Below, in pieces: positions 42,950 through 51,867 of a stretch of 64,000 nucleotides of DNA (position 1 is the first letter of the stretch; each line of letters opens with the position of its first letter). The DNA lies in the NCBI RefSeq assembly GCF_002975175.1, contig NZ_PCNZ01000009.1:62001-126000 (forward strand), written 5' to 3'. The notes below the pieces were generated by a model that was not told the DNA's origin, did not search any database, and saw only the letters and a program-made list of their open reading frames with translations. Made by a program: the position numbers and the translations under genes. This DNA is from Bacillus sp. MYb209. Its GTDB lineage: Bacteria > Bacillota > Bacilli > Bacillales > Bacillaceae_G.

Positions 42950-44548
42950 TTATCTCTCATCCCTACTTTTAGGTATTTCAATCGTTATTGTCGTTCCCGT
43001 TCCTAACAATGAATGAACATAAATTTCCCCATTTATTCGCTGTATGCTTTCCTTTACGAGATGCAAACCATACCCCCGATTATCACCCTTTGTGGAATAA
43101 CCTTTTATAAATAATGCATCAATTTCATCTTCTTTTATGCCTTTCCCTGTATCTTGTACTGTAATAATTAATGTATCCCCATATTGTATTCCAACTTCAA
43201 CCTGTTTCTTCTCACAATTCGTCACTGCGTCTAATGCATTATTAATTAAATTTCCGACAATGGTGATCAGTTCATGAATGATACGTTCATCATATATTTC
43301 TGGTAAGTAAGAATCTTCTTTTATAATTAACTTTATATTCTTCTCTCTAGCATAACTAAGTTTACCTAGTAAAAATCCAGCAAATACTGGGCTTTTAATT
43401 TTTTTCATAACCCCCCCAATTTCATATTGATGCTCTGATACCATACTACTTACATATTTCTGCAATTCTTCATACTGTTTCATATGTGTTAACCCTAATA
43501 CGACATGCATTTTATTCATAAATTCATGAGATTGAGCCCGTAATGCTTCCGCATATAGCCTAATACCAGTTAATTCTTCTGCTAATTTTCTAATTTCTGT
43601 TTTATCACGAAATGTTGCAATCGCGCCAACTATTTCTCCTTTTACATATAAAGGAACACGATTAGTAACAATCGTAATTCCATAAATATTTTGTTCTTCG
43701 TTTAATTGTACCTCTCCTGTTTGCAACACTTCTTTTATACGTGAATTTGGCATATACAATTCAACATCTTTACCAATAAAATCTTCTTCAAGTCCACTTT
43801 TCTTAAATAATCGTTTTGCCTCATTATTTATTAAAGTTACATTCGCCTCTTTATCTACAGCAATAATACCTTCTTTCACCGAAAGCAACATCGTATTTCT
43901 TTCTTCAAGAATTTTTGCTATCCTATGCGGCTCAAGACCAAATAAACTTTTCTTTATATGTCTAGCTAGCAATATCGCCCCTATAATGCCAACTAATACT
44001 CCAACTCCAACACCGATATACATAATATATCTACTTTCCTTAACTCGCTCTTTTACATTATCTGCTGAAATTCCAACCGCAACCGCTCCAAGTTGTTCCC
44101 CTGTTTCAGAAAAAACCGGCACAAATACTCTCATAGAAATCCCTAAAGTTCCTTCTGCTAGCGACACATGTTCCTTTCCCTTCAATGCCGTTCCTTCATC
44201 TCCTCCAATGAAATGTTGCCCTATTTTTTGAGGATTGGGGTGAGATTTCCGGATTCCATTCATATCCATAACTACAATAAATTGAACATCTGTACTCTTT
44301 AAGAGCTTATTTGTATACACCTGAATCAAGGAGGTATCTACCTTCCCCGCCAACCCATCAATTACAATAGAATCATTCGCCACAATACGTGCAATCGTTT
44401 TTGCCTTCTCAGCCTGACTATCTTCTGTCGCCCGTTCAACATTATGGCTAATTAAAATATCTGTTACGAGTAAAGAAAAAATTACAACTGTACACACTAA
44501 TAATGTAATCGTTTTCCATAAATTCCATAGTTTTTTTCTTTTTCTCAT
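42950..44548 (-). CDS. CitA-family sensor histidine kinase (MalK/YufL-like)
   Basis: The 532-residue kinase has a membrane helix (about 10-32), an extracytoplasmic PAS-like sensor (about 35-170; VMDMNGIRKSHPNPQKIGQHFIGGDEGTALKG carries the carboxylate-binding pattern of CitA/DcuS), a second helix, a cytoplasmic PAS (EEGIIAVDKEANVTLINNEA), the H-box ALRAQSHEFMNKMHVVLGL and an HATPase domain (NLINNALDAV, DTGKGIKEDEI, GYGLHLVKESI). ATG at 44548 precedes RKRKKLWNL; a longer frame (to 44608) exists. It is translationally coupled to the regulator. Confidence 0.9.
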   Translation of the reverse strand: MRKRKKLWNLWKTITLLVCTVVIFSLLVTDILISHNVERATEDSQAEKAKTIARIVANDSIVIDGLAGKVDTSLIQVYTNKLLKSTDVQFIVVMDMNGIRKSHPNPQKIGQHFIGGDEGTALKGKEHVSLAEGTLGISMRVFVPVFSETGEQLGAVAVGISADNVKERVKESRYIMYIGVGVGVLVGIIGAILLARHIKKSLFGLEPHRIAKILEERNTMLLSVKEGIIAVDKEANVTLINNEAKRLFKKSGLEEDFIGKDVELYMPNSRIKEVLQTGEVQLNEEQNIYGITIVTNRVPLYVKGEIVGAIATFRDKTEIRKLAEELTGIRLYAEALRAQSHEFMNKMHVVLGLTHMKQYEELQKYVSSMVSEHQYEIGGVMKKIKSPVFAGFLLGKLSYAREKNIKLIIKEDSYLPEIYDERIIHELITIVGNLINNALDAVTNCEKKQVEVGIQYGDTLIITVQDTGKGIKEDEIDALFIKGYSTKGDNRGYGLHLVKESIQRINGEIYVHSLLGTGTTITIEIPKSRDER

Positions 44549-44855
44549 TCCTTCAATAGCTCCCCTAGTTATTAAATAGAAAAATAAGTAAGGTGGTATC
44601 ATTTTCACCTTACCTATTTGCTGTTATTATACTTTAAATTTACAGTCATTTCTTATAGTTCTTTTCTTCTTCCATCAAATTAACTTATTCTTCTACAGCC
44701 GCTGCACTCTTCGTTATTTCACCAACTTAGGAAACAATATATAATAATAACATGTATTATTTTGCTCAATTATGCATTTCTGCATATTTAGTTATTTTTA
44801 AAAAGATTAACTTACAGAATAAGAGAACCCCATATAGAAGTTCTCTTGTTTCATA

Positions 44856-45347
44856 TCACTTTCGCTTCTTAAAAACACCTTTTACAAAACTTTCTTTATG
44901 ATCCATGTACTTCTTTATCCCGACTGAATGCTTCTTAGCATAATCTAATTTTAAATTTTTGTACTCCACTTTCGCTTCCTCATTGGCATTCAAATAATCT
45001 CTGAAGAAGATTAAATCATTCCAAATCCCTTTTTCATACTCTACTAAATGGATATAATGTGTGCGTTTTTAAAAAGTAGAATCAGTAAACTTTTCAAAGA
45101 TAATTTCACCAGGTCGTTCCACCTTTAATTGTAAAAATCCTATAGATTTAAAACCATCCGTAATACACTTTTCTACTGCATTAAAATCCTCTACAGCTAC
45201 TAATATGTCTATAACTGGCTTGGATACCATACCTTCAATAACTGTACTACCAATGTGTTCTATACGATTCGCCTCTATATGCATATTTTCTTGTATTTCA
45301 TGTTTCACTTTAGAAAATTCTTTTTTCCATTCATCTGTATAAGTCAC
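44856..45347 (-). pseudogene. GrpB-family nucleotidyltransferase-like gene with in-frame stop
   Basis: The first part (MTYTDEWKKEFSKVK, IEHIGSTVIEGMVSKPVIDILVAV, VERPGEIIFEKFTDSTF) is the GrpB nucleotidyltransferase fold. At 45069-45071 a TAA interrupts it, yet the same frame continues KRTHYIHLVEYE, NDLIFFRDYLNANEEAKVEY, NLKLDYAKKHSVG to a TGA at 44856-44858, exactly the missing GrpB C-terminus. The start is also weak: only GTG at 45347 is available and GrpB-like residues (LGITGDEIKL) continue upstream without a start codon. It is a recently decayed gene, unless the stop is a sequencing error in TTTTTAAAAA. Confidence 0.82.
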
Positions 45348-45378
45348 TAATTTAATTTCGTCACCCGTTATGCCTAAT

Positions 45379-46143
45379 TTATTTTGATCTTTTCACATAA
45401 CTAATCGCTTGGCTCCCCATTTGTACCCACGCCTTTTCAAAATCCGCTCTCGATACACTGATATTCGGGCGTTCATTAAGTGGATCTTGAATATATACAG
45501 ACTCCTTATCATATCCAACAAGAACAACACAATGTTCATTATAAGTAATAGAAACATCCCCACTATTTGTTTCCCATATAGTAAATTCATCCTCATCTAA
45601 TGGGGCATATGTTGCATTCGTAATCATTACTACCGGTTGCCCATTATTTACACTCTTATAAATTTCTTCTATACTGTTTCCTGTTAAATCTACAGCTTCA
45701 TTCGGTAAATATTTTTTTGTTAATTGAAAAAGTGGTCCATGATATACACCGTATCCCGATTCAGAAAACGTATAAATGTTCCCAACAAATCCTTCATTCG
45801 GATTTCCTCTTACACCATCGTCTAAAAAATTAACTTTTTTTATTTCATTTGCTAGCTTCATCTTATCTGCAGAAACACCCGCATATTGTAACATCATCGC
45901 TAAACTTGTTACTTCGCATCCTCTCTCTAGCTCTGGTAACTGCTGAATTAAAGGCACATTTGATAACATGACTTTTTCATCGTTATTACTAAACTCTATT
46001 CGTTTTTGACTTTGTATACTTGAGAATAGTAACCCCTTTACTTTCTCCACATACGTTGTAATCCCATTTGTATATACACCCCATATTCCTATACATAGTA
46101 CGGCCATACATATATACCACTTCCATTTTCGTATCACTCTCAC
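45379..46143 (-). CDS. C39-like cysteine peptidase, membrane-anchored (YvpB-like)
   Basis: The 254-residue protein has a basic head, one membrane helix (about 9-25) and an extracellular Peptidase_C39_2 domain. Catalytic residues appear to be C76 in ERGCEVTSLAMML, H204 in YNEHCVVLVGYD and D220 in IQDPLN. Such domains cleave peptides or act as inactive adaptors. It starts seven bases after the stop of the 28-residue-repeat protein gene, so the two form an operon and the repeat protein is a candidate substrate or partner. That link is inference. Confidence 0.82.
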   Translation of the reverse strand: MRVIRKWKWYICMAVLCIGIWGVYTNGITTYVEKVKGLLFSSIQSQKRIEFSNNDEKVMLSNVPLIQQLPELERGCEVTSLAMMLQYAGVSADKMKLANEIKKVNFLDDGVRGNPNEGFVGNIYTFSESGYGVYHGPLFQLTKKYLPNEAVDLTGNSIEEIYKSVNNGQPVVMITNATYAPLDEDEFTIWETNSGDVSITYNEHCVVLVGYDKESVYIQDPLNERPNISVSRADFEKAWVQMGSQAISYVKRSK

Positions 46144-46150
46144 ACCCTTT

Positions 46151-46972
46151 TTAATTCGTTAAATACGAATAAAACGCATCAGCATCTGTTTGAACCATAG
46201 GAACAAACTTAAGCTCTTTTCCCTTTTCAGGTTGTTCAAGATTTATCTTCTCCGCTAAATCTTGAATATTCAAATTCGCTCTATCCATACCAAGCTCATC
46301 TGCTATTTCTATTACCTTTTGCTCATTTATTTCTCTTAATACTTGATATATATCTTTGCCATATAAATCAATATGATATTTTTTTGCTTCTTCCTGCACT
46401 TTTTGTTCGTACACTTCTTGTGCTAACTCTTCCATATCTTTTCCTTGTTGAGCAATACCTAGCTTTTCTGCTTCTTCTCTAACTTTCGTTCCGTAGATTT
46501 CTTCCTCAATCTCTTCTATTTCTTTTCCTTCAGTTGAAACACCAAGCTTTTCTGCTTCATTATTAATTTTAATCTTATTAATTTGATCAATTAAACTTAC
46601 AATCGACGTATTCTCTATAGATATTCCTAATTTCAATGCTTCTTGCCTCACTTTTGTTTCATAAATTTCTTCTGAAAGAATTCCAACATCTTTTCCTTCT
46701 GCCGAGATACCTAATTGATCAGCTTCTCTTCCTACTTCCGTCTCATGAATTTCTTTTTCTAACGTAATTTGTTCTTTACCATCCGTTTCAATGCCTAACT
46801 TTTCCGCTTTTTCTTCTGTATGCATTGCATGTATTTTCCCATCATTTAATTGTTCTTTACTACGCTGCGTGTAATCTGTCTTTCCTTTTGTCATTCCAGA
46901 AGGAGAGGCACCCCCTAATATACTTAAACTCATTACTCCAATAGCGAATACCGTCATCATTTTCTTTTTCAA
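46151..46972 (-). CDS. Secreted protein of seven 28-residue repeats
   Basis: The 273-residue protein has a signal-like N-terminus (MKKKMMTVFAIGVMSLSILG). Residues 56-251 are seven contiguous 28-residue units, at 56, 84, 112, 140, 168, 196 and 224, with the pattern A-E-x-L-G-I-x-x-x-G-K-[DE]-x-x-x-L-x-x-E-I-Y-E-x-K-V-x-E-E. The third and seventh are most diverged. The tail is ELKFVPMVQTDADAFYSYLTN. The units look like paired helices. I do not recognise a named family with certainty. It is co-transcribed with the C39-like peptidase. Role unknown. Confidence 0.72.
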   Translation of the reverse strand: MKKKMMTVFAIGVMSLSILGGASPSGMTKGKTDYTQRSKEQLNDGKIHAMHTEEKAEKLGIETDGKEQITLEKEIHETEVGREADQLGISAEGKDVGILSEEIYETKVRQEALKLGISIENTSIVSLIDQINKIKINNEAEKLGVSTEGKEIEEIEEEIYGTKVREEAEKLGIAQQGKDMEELAQEVYEQKVQEEAKKYHIDLYGKDIYQVLREINEQKVIEIADELGMDRANLNIQDLAEKINLEQPEKGKELKFVPMVQTDADAFYSYLTN

Positions 46973-47173
46973 GACTTCTTCCTCCCTGTCACGCTTTCTT
47001 TTTCCATCTTCACCATAATTTTTCCAATACTATACATCAACTTCATCACTGTTAGAAATAACAGTATGATTCATCTAATTCATTCAAAAAACATCTACTC
47101 CTGCGTCTCTTTCTATTACAAGTTTCCATGATGTAATACATGCTACAAGTTATTCCTTAACTTTCCCTTAAAA

Positions 47174-47203
47174 AAGACGACCTTGTAAAAACAAGATCGT
47201 CTT
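47174..47203 (-). terminator. Terminator of the OmpR-type two-component operon
   Basis: AAGACGAcCTTGT pairs with ACAAGaTCGTCTT; six T's follow on the mRNA. Confidence 0.88.
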
Positions 47204-47208
47204 CTCAC

Positions 47209-48459
47209 TTATAATCTTTGATTTTTTGGGAAAATCACTTCAAAACAAGTTCCTTCTCCCCATTTGCTCTCTGCCGATATTTTCCCATAATGCTTTTCTA
47301 CAATCCAATTAGCGATTGAAAGACCTAATCCCGCTCCTTCTGATGGACTTCTCGCTTTATCTCCTTGATAAAAACGATCAAATAACTTTGGAATATCCCC
47401 TTCTTTAACTCCTATCCCGTTATCTTTCACTTGTATGCGAATTGAACTACTCGTTTGCATACAATTAATTTGAATATGTCCACCTTCATTCGTATACTTC
47501 ATCGCATTATCTAGCAATATAACCATCAATTGATGGATTCTCTCTCTATCGCCAATAAACGATATGTCACGTTCTACTTTTAATAGCATCTCTTTTTCTT
47601 GATAAGAAGCAATTTCTTTATATGGATCTATTATTTCTTCTAACAATTTATCCAATTCAAATGTTTTCTTATCCATCTCGATTTGATTAGAATCCGAACG
47701 TGCTAACAATAATAAATTAGCTACGAGCTTCGATAACCGTCTACACTCCTTTGAAATCGTAGAAATATCCATCGCTTTTTCTTCTATCGTAGCGGATGGT
47801 GATTGGAATAACACATCCGTTTTTGATTGAATAACTGCAAGCGGTGTTCTTAATTCATGTGATGCATCTGAAACGAATTGTTGCTGTTTTTCCCATGAAT
47901 TTTGAATAGGTATGAGCGCTCTACCAGCTAGGAAAAAACCGATACCAATTGCACATAGACTTCCTATGCTACAGCCAATAACGAGAATTAAAAATAAAGT
48001 ATTTAGCATCTCTTCTTCAGCTGTTGTATCACGTACGATTTGAACTATTTTCCCATCTTTTTGAAACGAAAATGTTCTAAAATATTTGCCTTGCACTTCG
48101 ATATCTTGTACGGATTCTAACTTTTTGGGATAAAACTTCTCTAAATGCTCTTCAAAAGTGGGACGAAGTTTACGATTATCAACATCTACTTCTACCGTTT
48201 TTCCAATCCAAGTTAACTGCACTACCCGCGGATCTCCAACTGGAATTTTTTCCATAAATTTCCTACGAGGGATTTTATCATCTAATCTTTCTCTATATTG
48301 AACCGTTTTTTCTATAGATCTATTTACTTCATTATAAGTACGTTTATATGTGTATGCATAAATAATACTGCCTAAAACTCCTATTAATAGGATAAACACT
48401 AACGAATTTAATATAGTCAGACGAATGCGTGTTTTTTGAAACATACTTCCTTTTTTCAT
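47209..48459 (-). CDS. Sensor histidine kinase (two-component, EnvZ/BaeS type)
   Basis: The 416-residue kinase has two membrane helices (about 13-33 and 155-178), an extracellular segment with KLESVQDIEVQGKYFRTFSF, the H-box VSDASHELRTPLAVIQSKTDVLF with its histidine near residue 208, and HATPase boxes MVILLDNAMKYTNEGG, VKDNGIGVKEGDIPKLFDRFYQGDKARS and GAGLGLSIANWIVEKH. It overlaps the regulator gene by four bases (ATGA). Function unknown; the organisation is like the HssS/CssS class, but the ligand is not identifiable. Confidence 0.9.
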   Translation of the reverse strand: MKKGSMFQKTRIRLTILNSLVFILLIGVLGSIIYAYTYKRTYNEVNRSIEKTVQYRERLDDKIPRRKFMEKIPVGDPRVVQLTWIGKTVEVDVDNRKLRPTFEEHLEKFYPKKLESVQDIEVQGKYFRTFSFQKDGKIVQIVRDTTAEEEMLNTLFLILVIGCSIGSLCAIGIGFFLAGRALIPIQNSWEKQQQFVSDASHELRTPLAVIQSKTDVLFQSPSATIEEKAMDISTISKECRRLSKLVANLLLLARSDSNQIEMDKKTFELDKLLEEIIDPYKEIASYQEKEMLLKVERDISFIGDRERIHQLMVILLDNAMKYTNEGGHIQINCMQTSSSIRIQVKDNGIGVKEGDIPKLFDRFYQGDKARSPSEGAGLGLSIANWIVEKHYGKISAESKWGEGTCFEVIFPKNQRL

Positions 48460-49127
48460 TGTTCTTTTAATATATATCCAATACCTCGAACGGTTTGAAT
48501 ATCTTTCTGATAACCGAATGGTTCTAATTTTTTACGTAAATGATGCACATACACTTCTACAATCGCTACTGTCGTATCTGAATCAAATCCCCAAACACGA
48601 TCAAAAATTTGTTCACGCATTAAAATCTTACCGCTATTCTGAATGAGGTACTCTAGAAGTTCATACTGTTTTAAAGTCAACTTAATTGCTTGTCCATCTA
48701 CTTGTGCATCTTTATCTTTTCCAAACAGTTCGATCCCTTTATAACGAATTGTCTGCTTTGTTGTTAAACTACCACTTCGTCGTAATAAAGCACGAATTCT
48801 CGCTTTTAATTCCGGTGCTTGAAATGGCTTAACGAGATAGTCGTCTCCACCAAAATCCAATCCTTTCACCCGGTCTTCCAAAGAATCCCTCGCTGTCAAA
48901 AACAGGACTGGCGTTTCAATCTTTTCATCACGTATTTTTTGAATCACTTCAAATCCGTCCATTTCTGGCATCATCACATCAAGTAGGATTGCATCATAAA
49001 TGTTTTGCAGTGCTAAAAATAATCCATCTTCTCCATTCAACGCTGTATCTACTTCAAACTCATCACGTAAGATTTGGACAATAGACTCTAATAAAGAAGC
49101 ATTATCTTCTACTACAAGTAAGCGCAT
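48456..49127 (-). CDS. OmpR-family response regulator
   Basis: The 223-residue regulator starts MRLLVVEDNASLLESIVQIL, with phosphoacceptor D in AILLDVMMPEMDGF (about residue 51), VLFLTARDS, GDDYLVKPFQ and a winged helix (LTLKQYELLEYLIQNSGKILMREQIFDRVWGF, VEVYVHHLRKKL). ATG at 49127 follows GAAGGTGAG; a GTG-type extension of five codons is not needed. It is coupled to the kinase by a four-base overlap. The regulon is unknown. Confidence 0.9.
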   Translation of the reverse strand: MRLLVVEDNASLLESIVQILRDEFEVDTALNGEDGLFLALQNIYDAILLDVMMPEMDGFEVIQKIRDEKIETPVLFLTARDSLEDRVKGLDFGGDDYLVKPFQAPELKARIRALLRRSGSLTTKQTIRYKGIELFGKDKDAQVDGQAIKLTLKQYELLEYLIQNSGKILMREQIFDRVWGFDSDTTVAIVEVYVHHLRKKLEPFGYQKDIQTVRGIGYILKEQ

Positions 49128-49303
49128 ATTCTCACCTTCCACAATCTATTTCAACTCTATTTATTATTACATTTCTTCTCTTCATAACGAAAGAATGTAA
49201 TCATATTATGTAATTTTATTTTCGAATATTTCCTTCTAAGGTTTTGCTTGATATAGAATTTTGAACCTTTATTATAAAAGCTCTTTCTTAAATTTTGCTT
49301 AAT

Positions 49304-49343
49304 AAAAAATTGAAAGAAATAAGATTTCCCTTATCTCTTTCAA
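49304..49343 (-). terminator. Terminator overlapping the phosphatase stop codon
   Basis: TTGAAAGAgATAAG pairs with CTTATtTCTTTCAA, followed on the mRNA by TTTTTT. Confidence 0.85.
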
Positions 49344-50044
49344 TTTTTTACTACATACACCTTTTTACTCGGCAACTCCAAACAATTTAACTGCCCACCA
49401 TACACAGACCCGCCATCAATTCCAATAATACGATTACTACCAAAATATACTCCGCAATTTCCATTACCATGAAGCGTCTTCGTTTCCGTATGGCCAAATA
49501 CAACAACCTTTTCGCCACTATATCCACTATGAAACTCATTACGGATCCACATTAACGTGTACGGTTCAGATTCAGAAACTCGTTTCATCGGCTCAACACC
49601 AGCATGTACAAATATATACTCTTCTGTTTCAATGTAATGATCTAGTTCTTGAATAAACTTTACATGTTCTTCTAATACATGAGATTGTAAAACCGGCTTT
49701 TGGAAGTCCTCCTCATTAACCGCAATATCTTCTTCTAGGAATCCATAGCTATATAATGTTTTATCGCCACCATTTCTTTTTACCCAATGATTCCATGAAC
49801 GTTCCTCATCTGTCGTTAACGCTTTAATCATCATATCCTCATGATTTCCCTTTAAAACGAAAGCTCCCTCTTTTTTTAACTCTTTCACCTTTTCAATTAC
49901 AGCACATGCATTTGGACCCCGGTCCACATAATCCCCTAATAAAATGAGCTGATCCTGTTTCGCGTCGTATTGAGCTTCTTTCAATAATTTCTCGAACTTT
50001 TCTATTTCTCCATGAATATCACTAATAACAAGTATTCTCCTCAT
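49340..50044 (-). CDS. PPP-family metallophosphoesterase (serine/threonine phosphatase or Ap4A hydrolase-like)
   Basis: The 234-residue enzyme has all PPP-family metal motifs in order: VISDIHGEIEKFEKLL (D-x-H), LILLGDYVDRGPNA (GDxxDRG) and FVLKGNHEDMM (GNHE), then HAGVEP, VVFGHTETK and GIDGG. It resembles PrpE/PrpA and symmetrical bis(5'-nucleosyl)-tetraphosphatases. Its substrate, a phosphoprotein or a dinucleotide, cannot be decided from sequence. GAAGGGGAAGAA precedes the ATG. Confidence 0.88.
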   Translation of the reverse strand: MRRILVISDIHGEIEKFEKLLKEAQYDAKQDQLILLGDYVDRGPNACAVIEKVKELKKEGAFVLKGNHEDMMIKALTTDEERSWNHWVKRNGGDKTLYSYGFLEEDIAVNEEDFQKPVLQSHVLEEHVKFIQELDHYIETEEYIFVHAGVEPMKRVSESEPYTLMWIRNEFHSGYSGEKVVVFGHTETKTLHGNGNCGVYFGSNRIIGIDGGSVYGGQLNCLELPSKKVYVVKN

Positions 50045-50256
50045 TTCTTCCCCTTCTTTCTAAACCACTCTCTTTCTAATTATAGATCAAACCAGCAGAA
50101 ATTTCTGAATCCTAATCCGAAATATCATTTCTTACAAATAAAGCTATTACCCTTACAACAATGTAAGTCTCTTGTCATCCAATTCGATAGTTGTAATTAC
50201 TACATTTCCTTATACTTAAGGTAAGAAATGAAACAAAAAACAAGGAGAGATGAGAT

Positions 50257-50340
50257 ATGAAAAAAGTGATGGAAGTTGTAGTAGCGGTGGCAGTGGTTTT
50301 CGTAAATGGCAAACAAGTTGCAATGGAGTTAAACAAATAA
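50257..50340 (+). CDS. Small peptide gene, 27 residues
   Basis: ATG at 50257 follows AAGGAG (50242-50247). The product begins MKKVMEVVVAVAVVFVNGKQ and ends VAMELNK: a short basic start, one valine-rich hydrophobic stretch and a polar tail. A strong terminator lies 90 bases downstream. The pattern is signal-peptide-like or a tiny membrane peptide. I do not recognise it; its reality rests on the RBS and terminator. Confidence 0.55.
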   Translation: MKKVMEVVVAVAVVFVNGKQVAMELNK

Positions 50341-50426
50341 TGAAAAAGACAAGATTCATTCTAGACCCTTTACTCATATAAAAGAGATAAGAGTTCCTCA
50401 TTTCTTTGATCCCTTATCTCCCTGTA

Positions 50427-50465
50427 AAGAAAGCCGTATCCTTTTTAAGGATACGGCTTTCTTTT
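50427..50465. terminator. Bidirectional terminator
   Basis: AAAGAAAGCCGTATCCTT and AAGGATACGGCTTTCTTT form an 18-bp stem ending the ugp operon and probably the small peptide transcript. Confidence 0.92.
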
Positions 50466-51840
50466 ATTTTTGACTTGTACGAGTTGAAATACTAATTGCT
50501 CTATCTGTTGCTTTTGCAGCTTCATCTAATGCTTCTTTACTATTTTTCCCGTCATACATTGCTTCTAATGCTTTTACAACTGCATCTCGTGATTCTGGAA
50601 ATACACTAATTAATGCCCCTTGAGTTGCTGGAGATTGCTTCGTCGCTTGTAGTTGTTCTACCGTTACTTTTAGCTGTGGATATTTTTCGTATTGCTCTTT
50701 TACTAACGGCTCATTATATGCATCTGGATTAATTGAGAAATACCCTGTTGCTGTATGCCATTTCGCTTGTACGTCTGGTTTCGTTAAATATTTCATAAAG
50801 TCCCAAGCACCTTGCTGCGTTTCTTCTGAAACCATATTCGTCATCCATAATGATGCTCCGCCAATTACAACACCATTTTGTTTCGTATCTTCTGGATATG
50901 GAATATATGCAACACCAACATTAAACTTAGATGCATCAATTAAATCACGAACACCAGCTGAAGAATCTAAATACATAGCAACTTGTCCAGATTGGAATGC
51001 GGCACGAATATCATCCCAACTTGCTCCATACTTTCCGAGTGTACCGGCCTTATTCAATTCATCTAACATCCCAAATACTTTTTGACCTTCTTTTCCGTTA
51101 AATACTGCTTTCGTAGCTGCATCTTTACGTCCATTCTCTTTATCTACATATAGACCGCCTTGTGTCGCTAATAATTCTTCAAAGAACCAACCATAGTTCA
51201 GCATAGAGAATCCATATTGTTTTACATTTCCGCCCTCTTTAATCGTTAACTTCTTCGCTGCTTCTTTTAATTCTGCATATGTTTTTGGAGCTTTCTCCGC
51301 ATCTAACCCAGCCTTTGCGAAAGCATCTTTATTATAAATTAATACTGGTGTAGATGAATTAAATGGCATAGAGTACATTTTTCCATCAACTGAATAATAA
51401 TTCGTAATTGCTTTTTCTAATTTTGATGTATCGTACTTATCTTTTTTAATCCAGTTATCAATAGGCGTAATCTTTTTGCTATCAATCATATATTTCGTTG
51501 TAATTTCACTTGATTGAACAAGAGCTGGTGCTTCTTTCGTTGCAGCTATCGTTTTGAACTTCGTTAAAGACTCTTCGTATGTTCCTTGAAACTCTGCCTT
51601 TATCTCGTATTTATTCTGTGACTTATTATAGTCTGCAACAAGCCCATCTAGCACACCTTGTGTTTTTCCACCCATCGCATGCCAGAAGCGAATTACAGTT
51701 TTATCACCATTTTTTTCAACAGGAGCTACTTTTTCCTGTGCTTCAGATTTCCCCTCTGTTTTACTACTTGAACAAGCTGCCCCAGTTAACGCCATTGTGG
51801 CTGCCATCAAAAGAGCAGCACTTTTTTTCAATAAACTCAT
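50464..51840 (-). CDS. ugpB: sn-Glycerol-3-phosphate ABC transporter, substrate-binding lipoprotein
   Basis: The 458-residue protein has a lipoprotein signal (MSLLKKSAALLMAATMALTG, cysteine C23) and a family-1 solute-binding fold: TVIRFWHAMGGKTQGVLDGLVADYNKS, YEIKAEFQGTYEESLTKF, SMPFNSSTPVLIYNKDAF and AFQSGQVAMYLDSSAGV. The RFWHAMGG and MPFNSSTP segments are typical of UgpB, which captures glycerol-3-phosphate outside the membrane. It is the last gene of the operon with ugpC, ugpA and ugpE, and GlpP at the head supports the substrate. Confidence 0.9.
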   Translation of the reverse strand: MSLLKKSAALLMAATMALTGAACSSSKTEGKSEAQEKVAPVEKNGDKTVIRFWHAMGGKTQGVLDGLVADYNKSQNKYEIKAEFQGTYEESLTKFKTIAATKEAPALVQSSEITTKYMIDSKKITPIDNWIKKDKYDTSKLEKAITNYYSVDGKMYSMPFNSSTPVLIYNKDAFAKAGLDAEKAPKTYAELKEAAKKLTIKEGGNVKQYGFSMLNYGWFFEELLATQGGLYVDKENGRKDAATKAVFNGKEGQKVFGMLDELNKAGTLGKYGASWDDIRAAFQSGQVAMYLDSSAGVRDLIDASKFNVGVAYIPYPEDTKQNGVVIGGASLWMTNMVSEETQQGAWDFMKYLTKPDVQAKWHTATGYFSINPDAYNEPLVKEQYEKYPQLKVTVEQLQATKQSPATQGALISVFPESRDAVVKALEAMYDGKNSKEALDEAAKATDRAISISTRTSQK

Positions 51841-51867
51841 CTCAATCCCACCTTTTCCTATGTATGC

